Assembly (NCBI GenBank): GCA_025200525.1
Contig: CM045770.1
Span: 127,759,429 to 127,823,428 of the forward strand
Direction: 5' to 3'
Length of the DNA stretch: 64,000 bases
From: Camellia lanceoleosa
Taxonomy: Eukaryota; Streptophyta; Magnoliopsida; Ericales; Theaceae
The notes under the pieces were generated by a model. That model was not told the origin of the DNA, ran no database searches, and saw only the letters and a list, made by a program, of their open reading frames with translations. Shown in pieces: positions 1 to 10,317 of the stretch (position 1 is its first letter; each line of letters begins with the position of its first letter). A program made the position numbers and the translations under genes.

Positions 1-593
1 TAAGAAAATGAAGCTTAGACTTTATAAATAATTTGGCTAAAAGTTGAAATTAAGAAGTAATTTGAAGATTAATTTTATAAATTGATAGGAAATTGGGTTT
101 TGAATGTTAAATCAAGTTAGGTTGAAAAACACGAGTTATGATTCTTTTAATTTGTTAAATTTGGGTTCAATTTAGAGAATTATTCTTGGATTAAGTTCTA
201 TAAATTACATGCAACAAGGGTTTATTAAAGATTTGGCCCATGCAAATGAGTTAGGTTAATGATTATGGAAATCAACTTAGAAATTAATTATTTTGCATTT
301 AATTTTTGTAATCTTGCATGAACTTGGGCCTTATTTCTACATGCATGTAATTTGGAAGAATTAAAGAATAAATATGGGTTTTGATTTTAATTATTAACCC
401 ATGCATGTAATGTAATCTAAGAGTTTGACTCAAATTAAACATATTTTGGAATATCTATGACTATGAATTAAATTGAGGTTAAAATAAATTGAGTTAAGCT
501 TGAGGTTAAGGAAATGAGTTTGGGAAAATTTATCAAGTAAGTTTAAATTGTGTTATTCCTCATGAATTTGGACTTCATCTTTACATGCATCAT

Positions 594-2014
594 GAATTAA
601 GAAAGTTATGGAATTAGTCTCATGTATTTTGTAAGAAATTAAGTAGATTCATAGTTGTGGAAATTAATTTGGAAAATTAATTGTTTTGATTTGATTTTGT
701 AGTATTTTCTTGTAATACATGAGTTTTAAGGGAATTGAGCCATTCAAGTTCATTTTAGAATTGTGGGTTGATATAAAGAAGATGAATTAAAACTAAATTT
801 GGGCAATTGGAACATGATTTTGAATGAATGTTTTCTAAATGAAAGTGTTTACTAAATCATACAATGGTTCTCTATTTTTGTGTACCAAAAATACGTGTTT
901 TGAGGCTTTGAATATCAAATTTGAACTTCAGTTGCAATTCCGGAAATTTCAGAATTTACGTTGTCCGCTCGAGTGAGAAAAGTCTCGCTCGAGCGTGAAA
1001 ATCGAGCTTCCAGAAGTTTTTCAAATTTTACAGTCCGCTCGTGCAGCCAAAGTGGCGCTCGAGCAGAGACCCATTTTCAGCATATTTTGGAAAATTGCAT
1101 TTAGTTCACATTTTTATTCTCATCTCTTTCCAAGGCATTCTAGACATGATTTATGACTCAATAAAGATTAATAAGCTACCAATCAACATAGATTAGTTAG
1201 TTAAAGAATGAATCATTGATCTAGTGGTAGTTGTTTAAGAAGCCAAGTAAAAGATCAATCTATTTGGAAAAGAAGGGCTTAGTAATGAAAGAATATGTGA
1301 AATAATTAAGAAAGTTATGGAATTAGTCTCATGTATTTTGTAAGAAATTAAGTAGATTCATAGTTGTGGAAATTAATTTGGAAAATTAATTGTTTTGATT
1401 TGATTTTGTAGTATTTTCTTGTAATACATGAGTTTTAAGGGAATTGAGCCATTCAAGTTCATTTTAGAATTGTGGGTTGATATAAAGAAGATGAATTAAA
1501 ACTAAATTTGGGCAATTGGAACATGATTTTGAATGAATGTTTTTTAAATGAAAGTGTTTACTAAATCATACAATGGTTCTCCATTTTTGTGTACCAAAAA
1601 TACGTGTTTTGAGGCTTTGAATATCAAATTTGAACTTCAGTTGCAATTCCAGAAATTTCAGAATTTATGTTGTCCGCTCGAGTGAGGAAAGTCTCGCTCG
1701 AGCGTGAAAATCGAGCTTCCAGAAGTTTTTCAAATTTTACAGTCCGCTCGTGCGGCCAAAGTGGCGCTCAAGCAGAGACCCATTTTCAGCATATTTTTGA
1801 AAATTGCATTTAATTCACATTTTTATTCTCATCTCTTTCCAAGGCATTCTAGACATGATTTATGACTCAATAAAGATTAATAAGCTACCAATCAACATAG
1901 ATTAGTTAGTTAAAGAATGAATCATTGATCTAGTGGTAGTTGTTTAAGAAGCCAAGTAAAAGATCAATCTATTTGGAAAAGAAGGGCTTAGTAATGAAAG
2001 AATATGTGAAATAA
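594..2014. repeat. Tandem duplication, two copies of about 709 bp
   Basis: The block starting AGAAAGTTATGGAATTAG at about 600 recurs at about 1309, and the copies run side by side to about 1305 and 2014. They differ at only a few bases, for example AGTGAGAAAAG against AGTGAGGAAAG and GTGCAGCC against GTGCGGCC. The duplicated unit contains the CGCTCGAGCG-like word cluster of the LTR, so this LTR carries a double set. No coding potential is visible. Confidence 0.85.
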
Positions 2015-2384
2015 GAACCCAGTTTATTTGAATGAGAAAGAATAAGCATAGTAGAACTTCAGACTATTTAGACAGAAAAAGGCTAGAAAAGTCAAGTTTG
2101 ATCAAGGGAGTAATATTGTATTTCAATGTGTATATGTTATGTGCTTGTGTAGGTCGCGCGCCATTGTCTACCTGATTTATTTGATATGTTCAGTCTGTCT
2201 GATTTGATTCTGCAGCCATCTGTGAGTAATAACTTTGTAAAGTTATGTTCAATGTTAAATATTTGCTGAACATTATGACATAAAATGATTAGTCTTCTGA
2301 AATGCTACGCTATGTTTTGAATGAATGAATGATTGTCCAAGATTCTGAAAGTTATTCGTGGCATCCTTAGCTTCATATGATATG

Positions 2385-2447
2385 CGTCCCTTTATGGGTC
2401 ATCAGGTCCCTTCATGGATCATCAGGTCCCTTTATGGGTCATCAGAA
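2385..2447. repeat. Short minisatellite in LTR
   Basis: About three copies of a 23-bp unit around GGTCCCTTTATGGGTCATCA lie here, with looser copies to about 2505. It sits in the right half of the LTR, where the related LTRs at 12.6-13.1 kb and 21.4-21.7 kb also carry minisatellites of different sequence. Confidence 0.6.
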
Positions 2448-4387
2448 ACGTCCTTGTACACATGAGTCATCGGAATGCCTTTAAGGCCGTCCCTTATGGG
2501 TCATTGAATTTGTTAACGCTAATGGATGTACCACGTATGATTATATGCGAAATCTGAATATGGAAATGATTATGAATATGTATATGAATTTGTTTCTGAT
2601 TTGGAATCTGAATATGCATAAGACTCTATTTCTGATAAGAATTTGATTTCTAACTCTGTGATGGACATCATTCATAAATCCTTTACTCTGTTATTATTCA
2701 CTGGGCCCCAGCTCATTGTTTATATATATGTATGTAGGTGATCAGGCGCATGACCAAGCTTAGAGGCGTCTGCCTGGAATCAGTTCTTGACAGCCAACCT
2801 ACGTGCCTCCTGTGGAGGTTCCGAACATGACTAGTGGTTATGGCTAAGTGCATAAGTTGAAGTTTTATTTTCCTGTCCAGCTAGACAAGTCCTTGTATAT
2901 TGTGTGAATAATGCTAAGTCCCTTTTGTCTAGCTTATATATGTATATATATGATGATGTGTATATAAGTATATAAAAATTTTAAAATTTTTCTGTTTCAC
3001 ATAAGCCTGCACAGCTCAATGGCCGATGTATATATGTTATTTGCTTCCGCTAGCCCCTAATATTATGTTAATTTGTCTCAGAGGGCTTTGATAATCCCAG
3101 GATTACTGGTCGGTTACAATACTAAACCTATAGGGGCGGGTTTGGGTCGTGACAAGGGCCAAAATACTAAGTACACTAGGCCAATGAGCATGATTACACT
3201 ACAAGTGTAAGAAGCAAATGATGGATGCTCTAACCAACCAAAAACAGAGTTGTATTATGGCAAAATAACACCAAAAACACATTGATATGGTAGCCCAAAA
3301 GCTTAGGCAATATGGCATACATATTGGCTCATGTTTAAGGCATAAGGCACAACCCTCCAAAAGCATTGAAAGAGTGAAGCATGGGAGAGTATGACCACAC
3401 TACATACACTGAAATCACATATCAAATGATGTTAAATCATGCAAATAGCCCAAGCAATGCATGCTAATGACTTGAAAACTCAAAGCTAGTGGGCAAGATT
3501 GCGCTATGGCTATACAAAGTAAGGCATGCATGACCAAAACAACTTAAAATAGAGCTTAAGCATGGAAAAACATGAGTAAAAGCTTGCTGGAGTAGAGCCA
3601 AAAACATGCTAGAATGATGGTCCAAAGCATGATGCATGTTAGGCTAGTGAGTGGAATTGCACTACAAGTGCAAGGAGCATGCAAGAGATAACCAAACCAA
3701 TCCAAAAAAGTGTTATGTCATGCTAAAATAAGGCCTAAGACATGCTAAGATGGGGCCTCAAGGAGGTAGAAAAACATGCTAACTTGGTGAGCCATCAATA
3801 CAAGCACACAAGAGAAGAGGAGGGGGGACAAGCCCCACCCATTTAGGGCCTCAAAACACACTTTCCACCACTGAAATTCCTCTGGAATTCAGTGGTGAAG
3901 AGGCCAAACAAAGGTGATCTCAAAGGCCTAAAGAGGTGGCACAAAACAAAGCAAAATAAGGCACAAAGGGGGTAGATTACCCTCAACACCAAAGAGGCCT
4001 CAAACCAACATCTTAAACACTTGAAAATAAAGCTTTTTGCAGTTTAAAATTAGGCCCAAAACATCATGCAAATAGGGCCAAAGACTTAATAAAAAACAAA
4101 GCTTTAAGAGGCTAGTTTCTTACCCTTGAAGAACAAGGACAAAGCAGCAACTCCAGCAACTTTTTTTTGACCAAAAGCAATCCAAAAACCCCAAAACCAG
4201 CTTCAAGGTGCCTCAGCTCCAAAGCAAAGGTGTTTCACTAGGTGTTTGTGTGCAGAAGTGTGAAGAAATGGCACTTTTGAGCACAAAATGGAACAAATAT
4301 AGAAAGAGGGAGCAATATAGAGATAGAATGATATGTATAGCCCTCAACCAATTTTTCTGAACCTGAGATAAGAGGGAAGAGGCTCCC

Positions 4388-4394
4388 TTATATA
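4388..4394 (-). promoter_or_regulatory. TATA box of the minus-strand LTR
   Basis: On the minus strand the sequence reads TTCTATATAAGGGAGCC. It lies between the word-repeat cluster (U3-like) and a pyrimidine-rich leader, which is where an LTR promoter is expected. Confidence 0.5.
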
Positions 4395-4539
4395 GAATTC
4401 CAAGCTTCAAGCTTGTTGAACAAGCTAGAAGCTTGGTGCAATCCCTTCATACACGTGTATGGAGGATGCTTTCTGTGCCCAACAACTGGCACAGTTGGCA
4501 AGAAAAATATCTGCAAAAAGTGCAAGAAAGCTGCCGACC

Positions 4540-5130
4540 AGTTGAAGTGGTCGACCGACCACTCCCACTGGTCGACCGGCCAGAAAAAGTGGTCTGCAAG
4601 GACAAAAAGTGGTCGACAAGGGGGGAAAGGTGGTCTACACAGAGAAAGGAAGGTGGTGGCATGGCTGCTGACCACTTTAGGTGGTCCACAGACCACCCAC
4701 CCTAGCTGGTCGGCCAGAAAACTGGCTGGTAGGGAAGAAAAGTGGTCTACAGGGGAAGAAACTGGTCTACACCCCTCTTCCACTCTCCAGGCAAGGGATA
4801 AGAAGGTTCGGTTCAAAACCAACCCAAAAAGGAAGCAAGACAAGAGTCTGCAAGGCGAGACACTCAACCGGAAGCCCCGAAAACTAGTCTATGGGCACAA
4901 AAAGTGGTCTACGAGAGGGAAAGGTAGTCTACGACTACAAAAAGTGGTCTACAGACCTCTGTTTCCCTCTAGGCAAAGCAATAAGGCATGGTCCAAAAAC
5001 CAAGCCAAGAGGAGAACGTTAAGAGGTTCCGAGACAAGGCGCTTGACCGAAGGCTCCGGAAATCGAAAACTAGCCTACAAGTGGAAAAAGTAGTCTACGA
5101 CTACAAAAAGTGGCCAACAGGACTCTCTCT
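4540..5130. repeat. Interspersed short-word cluster (GTGGTCTAC / GGTCGACC)
   Basis: The words AAAAAGTGGTCTAC, GTGGTCGAC and CTGGTCGACCGGCC recur at irregular spacing, at least ten times in about 590 bp. Around them a longer sentence also repeats two or three times (a CTCCAGGCAAGGG-like stretch, then AACCAAGCCAA, then GGCTCCGGAAA). The long open frames that cross this block are Lys/Trp-rich by-products of the repeats and are not called as genes. Confidence 0.6.
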
Positions 5131-5318
5131 CCCTCCAGGTAAGGGCAACAAGGCATGGTCAACAAACCAAGCCAAAACACAAAGAGTTCAGAGGCCCTGA
5201 GGCAAGGCACTCAGCCGAAAACTTCGGAAACTCGAAACGAGCACAAACATGCGCGATCATTGAGCGCTCAGTCGATGACATCTGAGTCTTAAGGTCGCTA
5301 AAAAATGGGGTGTCTACA

Positions 5319-7426
5319 CCCACACACACGCTCTGACCCTTAGCGATATCCAGAGATTTGAGGGCCTCATCCCAGGGATTGACGAGGACATCTTGCTACG
5401 AGATCCCGCAGAGCACTTGTCTGCCGACATCTCTATGGTAAGCAATCTTTTCTTCTTTTTTGAACACAATTTGAATCTCGTAAGCAAATCTTCCTTTAAT
5501 GTAATGCGAATACTGACAACATTTCCATACTATAGGTGATAGCTAGGAGGATTGGCAGCTACGGGTCCGTTTTCGGCCCCCAACATTGGTATAGGAGGCT
5601 CCCCCCAGTGATCCGCACATTAGTTGACGCTGCTGGCTTCGGGCCCTTTCTGCTCAGACTGGTACACATGAGGGTTGAGCCGTTGCTATCGGGGAGCTGA
5701 CTTTGACCCTGTACGATTGCTCGATGCTCACTGGCCTGCGGGTCAAGGCTAGCAGCCCGATCCCGTTCAATCCTGATATGACATAGTGGAGAGTTGCACA
5801 GCTTCAGCTTCTCAGGGCGATCCCAGATGCTGCCAGTTATGGGATGGTGCGATACAGCTCATTCTTGGATCATTTCTTCTTCAGCTAGCTACCCCTGAGG
5901 AGATCACTCAGTACACCCACGGATTTCTCATGTATCTCCTCGGTACTACCCTGTTTGCGAACAGGGAAAATACCGTGGGGCAATACTTCTTCGGTGCGCT
6001 AGTGCATTTACCACAGGTGGTGGAGTACAACTGGGAAGGCGCCCACCTAGCCACCCTATACTGTTACATGAGTTTCGTATCCCACTGAAAGGTAGATTCA
6101 CTGGGTGACTACTGGAGAGTTTGGGAGGTACACCTTACACTTCCTGTTTTGCTTTGCCTGTACTACTTATATATGCTTCATTTATTCACTTGCAATTCCT
6201 CTACTTGTTTTCCTTTTGCAGCTGTGGGTTTACACGTATTTCACTTCCCTTGCCCCAGTCCTAGTGAGGCCGATTGAGTTGTCTGTACCCTGCTCTCGAT
6301 ACTACAACTCTTGATTCGAGCGGCATCGGCACATAGACCGAGACTTCCCTTACTTCCGCCACTTCTTTGACACTGTCATCGTAGAGAGGGTAACAAAATC
6401 TAATACTAGTTTTTATCTTTTACTGCTTTTATACTGCTATTTCCATACTGTTTAACCCTTGATATCTGATACTTGACTTGCATCTTCCATTCACAGATTG
6501 ACTGGCTTTCTTGGGCAAGCATTCCTTAGGCAGCGAGGACAGCCTATGTTACCGCATGACACGCCTGCACTATGCGGATTTTGTTCGAGAACCCTTTCGG
6601 CAGGGCCTATTACTTGGGAAAGAGGTTCATTCGTCAGACTCAAGGCATAGCTGATCCTGACATCCCACATCCTCCCTCTTCAGGCATGAGGGTAGTTGAT
6701 GATCTGCAAGATGGACACCAGATTGACTTCCTTATGTTGGGGGAGGACGGTGATCGGTACCATGAGCCCGGCAACTTCATTTCCTTCTTACAGACTCGGG
6801 TGATGGTCCCTCTTATTAGGGGTGTGGTCCGTGCACTTCCTGAGGCTGCCGCTGCCGCTGCCGCTGCTAGAGGTGTTCCTGTTGCCGCTCCCGTTCCTGG
6901 GCTTCCTGCGATATCGACAGTGGTCCTATACATGCGACCAGGCGGGGTAATCAAATAGATTCCTCTTGAGCATATTGAGGAGAGGGATCGCAGGTTGGTG
7001 ATTGTTCCCAGCATTGAGCAGGTACATACTTCTTTATATGTCTGCCCACTGCGCTTTTATTATTTCTGCCCACTGTGATTTATTATTCTGTTTCATATTC
7101 TCAAGTTTTCTCTCTTTTGCAGGTGCCTACGAGGTATGTTGATGACCTTCTTTGGATGGTTGACCGACTGTTTCTCATGGTGTGGAGGAGACAGACTGCT
7201 CTAGTTTCTCACGGGATTGAGGTACACTTTGTCTATAGTTTACTATTATTGCAAACTTGCCCATAAATCTGCTGAGTCTATCCTGATATATGTACTTTTT
7301 CAGCTTGAGCCAGCACCAGTTGCACATGCAGGACCTCCTCCAGCTGGGAGGATGAGAGGAAGACGGGGCCCAGAGAGAGACAGATGATGGGCTGATCGAG
7401 GGAGAGACGGAGTGAGACAGTGCTCA
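5319..7426 (+). pseudogene. Plant-mobile-domain (PMD, aminotransferase-like) pseudogene, main part
   Basis: Spliced conceptual translation matches the PMD family: 'TLVDAAGFGPFLLRL', 'ELTLTLYDCSMLTGLRV', 'YGMVRYSSFLDHFF', 'ITQYTHGFLMYLLGTTLF', 'VEYNWEGAHLATLYCYM', then 'LWVYTYFTSLAPV'. Exons are about 5319-5437, 5536-6127, 6222-6389, 6497-7021, 7123-7221 and 7304-7426, with GT-AG introns. Damage seen: about 20 residues missing with a frame change near 5695; TAG where Gln is usual near 5787; other shifts in the 5880s and 6500s; TGA in the last exon near 7386. The first exon begins flush against the LTR end at 5318 with no ATG, so the 5' part is missing. The final exon is at 23247-23389. PMD proteins act in gene silencing and meristem maintenance, and PMD copies are also carried by transposons. 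Which kind this is cannot be settled here. Confidence 0.7.
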
Positions 7427-7661
7427 TGTCATGACCCGAACCCGCCTCCAAGGGTGAAGGATATAACCGGCCAGTAATCATGAGATTACCTACGGCCTCA
7501 AACCAAACCAAATATATGTTAATAGAGTTAATGGGGGCGAAACGGAAGCAGTTTAAAACTTTGTCCATAGAGCTATGCTTACATGGCACATCATAACAAA
7601 GAAAACATATGCATATTAATAACTCACAACAAAATATGTACTAGATAAGGTGGTTCTGTAC
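7427..7661 (-). mobile_element. Solo gypsy LTR in reverse orientation, left fragment
   Basis: The fragment begins TGTCATGACCCGAACCCGCC, the reverse complement of the terminus seen at 3153 and 13652. It continues at 21106 after the 13.4-kb nested element and ends ATCACA at 23246. The 5 bp before it (GCTCA, 7422-7426) and after it (GCTCG, 23247-23251) match at four of five positions, as a decayed target duplication would. No internal region accompanies it, so it is a solo LTR of about 2.4 kb. Confidence 0.8.
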
Positions 7662-8062
7662 TGTGGAAGCCGAATTATCGGAAGAGTCGGGAGACGCTTA
7701 CCCCAGAAACTGGGTACTACTCAGCTTCGTATTGCGTAACTAGGGTGCCGAATACGTTAACAGAGCCAAATAGACGAGGGTCAGTAGATCCAAATGAATG
7801 TAAGGCGAATAAGATAAAGGTAGGCACAGGCCTCAAGGACTAGGAAGTGAGTATAAATATGAGAACCGCAAATTCAGAAAGGTATGTAAGAATCACTTCA
7901 CTGAACTTAAAGAGGAAGTTATCTTGAGTGTCTGAACTAACTTGTCCGTCGGAGTGCTAATCTCGGCACCCCCGACCGGAGTTTTCCTCTTTTCAAGTGA
8001 CTAGCTGAGGATCATCAGTGCCTCCCAGGATCTGAAGAGTATTTCCAAACCACTTCTCCACA
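7662..8062 (+). repeat. 5' LTR of the pol-less element
   Basis: This is a 401-bp direct copy of 20705-21100. Shared blocks include AAGTGAGTATAAATATGAGA and GAGGAAGTTATCTTGAGTG. Differences from the 3' copy include GGAAGCCG/GGGAGCCG, a few substitutions and short indels near 7705-7740, so the insertion is not very recent. TATAAATA near 7852 is a plausible promoter TATA box. Confidence 0.9.
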
Positions 8063-8064
8063 AC

Positions 8065-8079
8065 TGGCGCCGTCTGTGG
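8065..8079 (+). promoter_or_regulatory. Primer-binding site
   Basis: TGGCGCCGTCTGTGG lies two bases after the 5' LTR. TGGCGCC-type sites, complementary to a tRNA 3' end, are usual in Tat- and Athila-type gypsy elements. It fixes the element's orientation as plus. Confidence 0.85.
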
Positions 8080-8097
8080 AAATACTCAAATACATCC

Positions 8098-9540
8098 ATG
8101 GTAGGCGTGTCTGAAGATCCTCCGGTAACCGTTAACGAGACCGCACAGGGAGATGACCTCACTCCAGCAAATATGCTCGGGAAAGAAACCATCGCTGCAA
8201 GACGCGCCTTGAACTTCGATTCACCAACGACTCCAGCGCAAGAGACAATGCAGGTGATCATGGAACAAGCAAAGCCAAATGAACAGAGGCTGGAGAACAT
8301 GATCGCTGAAAATGAACGTCTCCGTCAAGACTTGGCCCTCGAAGTCACGAAATCAAGAGAAGCCATGCGCCAAGATCCCGAAAGACCTCTGAGGGCCGGT
8401 GGACAACGACCTCGAGCCCGGCCCAAGGATATCAACAGCGACTCCAACTCATTATCCACGAAGCTCACCAAGAAGGGACGATCCGAGACGTTTAGCTCTT
8501 CTGAAAAGAGCCTACGTACAAGGAACAAGCGCAGGAGGAGCAACTCAGATGAAGACGACTAGCACAATCCTTTTGTCCGACGGATTGCAAGAGCAGCCTT
8601 GCGCAAGAAGTTCAAAGCTCCATCATTCACTCTTTACGATGGAAAATCAGACCCCACTGATCATATCCATCATTACAAACAGGCCATGACTTTGCATGCA
8701 GACAACGAAGCCCTCATGTGCCGAATATTCCCCAGCAGCCTGGGGCCATTAGCTGTCAGGTGGTATTATAAGCTGGAGTCGGCCTCCATCAGAAGCTTTC
8801 GATTGTTCAAATCCTTCAAGGCGGTTCATAACCAACGAGGTATACCAAACAGCCGACTCTCTCTGGGCCATGCAAATTCAGTCAGGAGAAACGCTCAGAG
8901 CATACTCGGCGCGATATTGGGAGTGCTTCAACCTCGTCGACGACGCTTGTAATGACTCCATGGCCATCATCGCCTTCAAAATGGGACTACACCCAGGTAG
9001 TCCCCTTCGCAGTTCTCTCACCAGAAGACCCCCAAAACAGCCTGGGCGTTGATGAAGAAAGTCGAGGAGTATTGCAAAGTGGAAGATGATGCCTTAAGAA
9101 TAAAGGCCAGTCTAATGTCCAACAAAACGGCCCCCCCTGAAATTGCCCAACCAATAAGTTCTGTGCCACCTCCTAGCCCAGAGCCTCGGCAGCACACTAA
9201 ACGTGATAAAAGGCGGGATACGCGTCGATCAAGCAATCAATGTCCCCACCGGACGAATGAACAACTGCAAGTCAACAGCAGACATTCGAGACGTGCCGAC
9301 AAAAAGTACACAGAGTTGTCAGAACCAATCGTTGCAATAATGAACAAAGTCCAACACCATCCATTCTTCAAATGGCCGTCAAAGATGGTGGGGCCGCCCG
9401 ATATGCGACGAAGGGACCGGCGGTGGGAGTATCACAAAGATCACGGCCACAAAACAGAGAGTTGCTACGCATTAAAAGATCACTTGGAAGAACTGGTGCA
9501 AGACGGCCGACTGCAGCAGTATGTTAAACAGGGAAAGCCA
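8098..9540 (+). pseudogene. gag of the pol-less element (broken)
   Basis: The frame opens at ATG 8098, just after the primer-binding site. It runs through a charged N-terminal part with heptad-like 'NMIAENERLRQDLALEV', then the retrotransposon gag core ('FTLYDGKSDPTDHIHHYK', 'WAMQIQSGETLRAYSARYWE') and a Tat/Ogre-type zinc-knuckle-like motif near 9430-9520 ('EYHKDHGHKTESCYALKDHL'). Gag would package the RNA into virus-like particles in the cytoplasm. Damage seen: an in-frame TAG at 8560-8562, a frame change between about 8790 and 8860, and a second near 9030 in a C/A run that restores the first frame. The first residue of the knuckle is not Cys. It continues directly into the protease. Confidence 0.8.
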
Positions 9541-10122
9541 ACCAAGGCACTAGCCTTGAGGCAGGACTCTCTTCCACTTGGCGTGATCCATGTCATCTAC
9601 AGCCCAGCCGTGCACATAATTCAATCGCATCCAAGCCTCCAGGGGCAACGTACTCCGGCTGACTGGCCCAAAGAAGCTCCAACAATTGCTTTCAATGACT
9701 CCGACCTCAGTGGCGTGACAACTTTCCACATTGATCCGTTGGTCATTAGATTACGCATAAACCGGTTCATCATTGAACGAATTCTCATAGACCCAGGGAG
9801 TACTTCGGAGGTTATGTATTACCAAACTTTTATCAAACTCGGCCTCAACGAGTCAGATTTGTGTCCTGCGCCGCATCCATTGTTCGGCTTTAATATGAAT
9901 CCCGAATACCCGATAGGGAAGATCATACTACCTGTCTGAGCGGGCTCCAGAACGGTTGAAATAGAATTCTTGGTTGTAAAGCTCCCTTCCCCGTATAATG
10001 CCATCATGGGGCGAACCTGGATACATATTATGAAGGCCATTCCAAGCACTTATCATCAGCTCGTGCACTTCCCAACAGCCCGTGGCATCGAAGAAATCTG
10101 TGGCTCTCCCCAATCGGCATAA
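9541..10122 (+). pseudogene. Aspartic protease of the pol-less element (broken)
   Basis: In the same frame as the end of gag, 'ERILIDPGSTSEVMYY' gives the retropepsin active-site region, with Asp-Pro-Gly where Asp-Thr-Gly is the commoner form. It is followed by 'LFGFNMNPEYPIGKI' and, after a TGA at 9937-9939, by 'YNAIMGRTWIHIMKAIPSTY', the usual flap-side and C-terminal part. The frame ends at TAA 10120-10122. Autonomous gypsy elements have reverse transcriptase next; here about 125 bp without coding potential lead straight into tandem array 1. The TGA could derive from an Arg CGA codon. Confidence 0.75.
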
Positions 10123-10248
10123 GCAGCGATTTCATGAAAATCATATCACTGACCCGACCTGTGGGCTTTGATACCTGTATATATTTCACTTCTGCAATGC
10201 AAATAATCTTTCTTTGACGTTCATCTCATTCCACAAACCTCATTGTGC

Positions 10249-10317
10249 CGCCCTTCGTGGATATCACGATTAGCCATATTAAGTCTCCGGATTTGGAGCC
10301 CCCTTCGGTGCATGACA
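10249..10317. repeat. Tandem array 1, left fragment
   Basis: One and a half units of the 50-bp array sit here (GTGGATATCACGATTAGCC, then ATTAAGTCTCCGG, then GGTGCATGACA). The array is cut at 10317 by the solo LTR, whose target duplication TGACA comes from the array unit itself, and resumes at 13653. Confidence 0.9.

Larger units (their letters stand above)
1..3153 (+). mobile_element. Right-hand part of a gypsy-type LTR (left end outside window)
   Basis: The AT-rich, non-coding stretch ends in GGGTTTGGGTCGTGACA. The same terminus closes the bounded solo LTR at 13652 and, in reverse, opens the one at 7427, so 3153 is read as an LTR end. It carries CGCTCGAGCG-type words near 965-1065 and again in a duplicated copy near 1675-1775. 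No coding sequence of a retrotransposon is seen, so it may be a solo LTR or the LTR of an element to the left. The family is inferred to be Tekay/Del-like gypsy, because an LTR with the same word cluster follows the chromovirus pol at 37.2 kb. Confidence 0.65.
3154..5318 (-). mobile_element. Minus-strand LTR-type sequence of a Tat-like gypsy element
   Basis: Read on the minus strand, the block opens at 5318 with TGTAGACACCCCATTTTTT. The LTR at 33004 opens almost identically, which fixes 5318 as an LTR outer end. A TATA box follows about 925 bp in, near 4390, and then a leader. Between about 4540 and 5130 the U3-like part is full of short words such as GTGGTCTAC and GGTCGACC. Towards 3154 the sequence is AT-rich with many CATGC and GGCC words and no gene. 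Length, inner end and primer-binding site are not resolved. Whether 5318 is the 5' end of an element extending left or a 3' LTR of one extending right is open. Confidence 0.5.

Noticed and set aside
4413..5093. 226-residue open frame, Lys/Trp-rich
   Set aside because: It follows the repeated LTR words (KWSTD, KWSTG and similar), overlaps open frames on both strands, and matches no family. It is a by-product of the repeats.
6640..7014. 124-residue minus-strand frame with an Ala run
   Set aside because: It is the shadow of the GCC/GCT-rich codons in the PMD exon on the plus strand.
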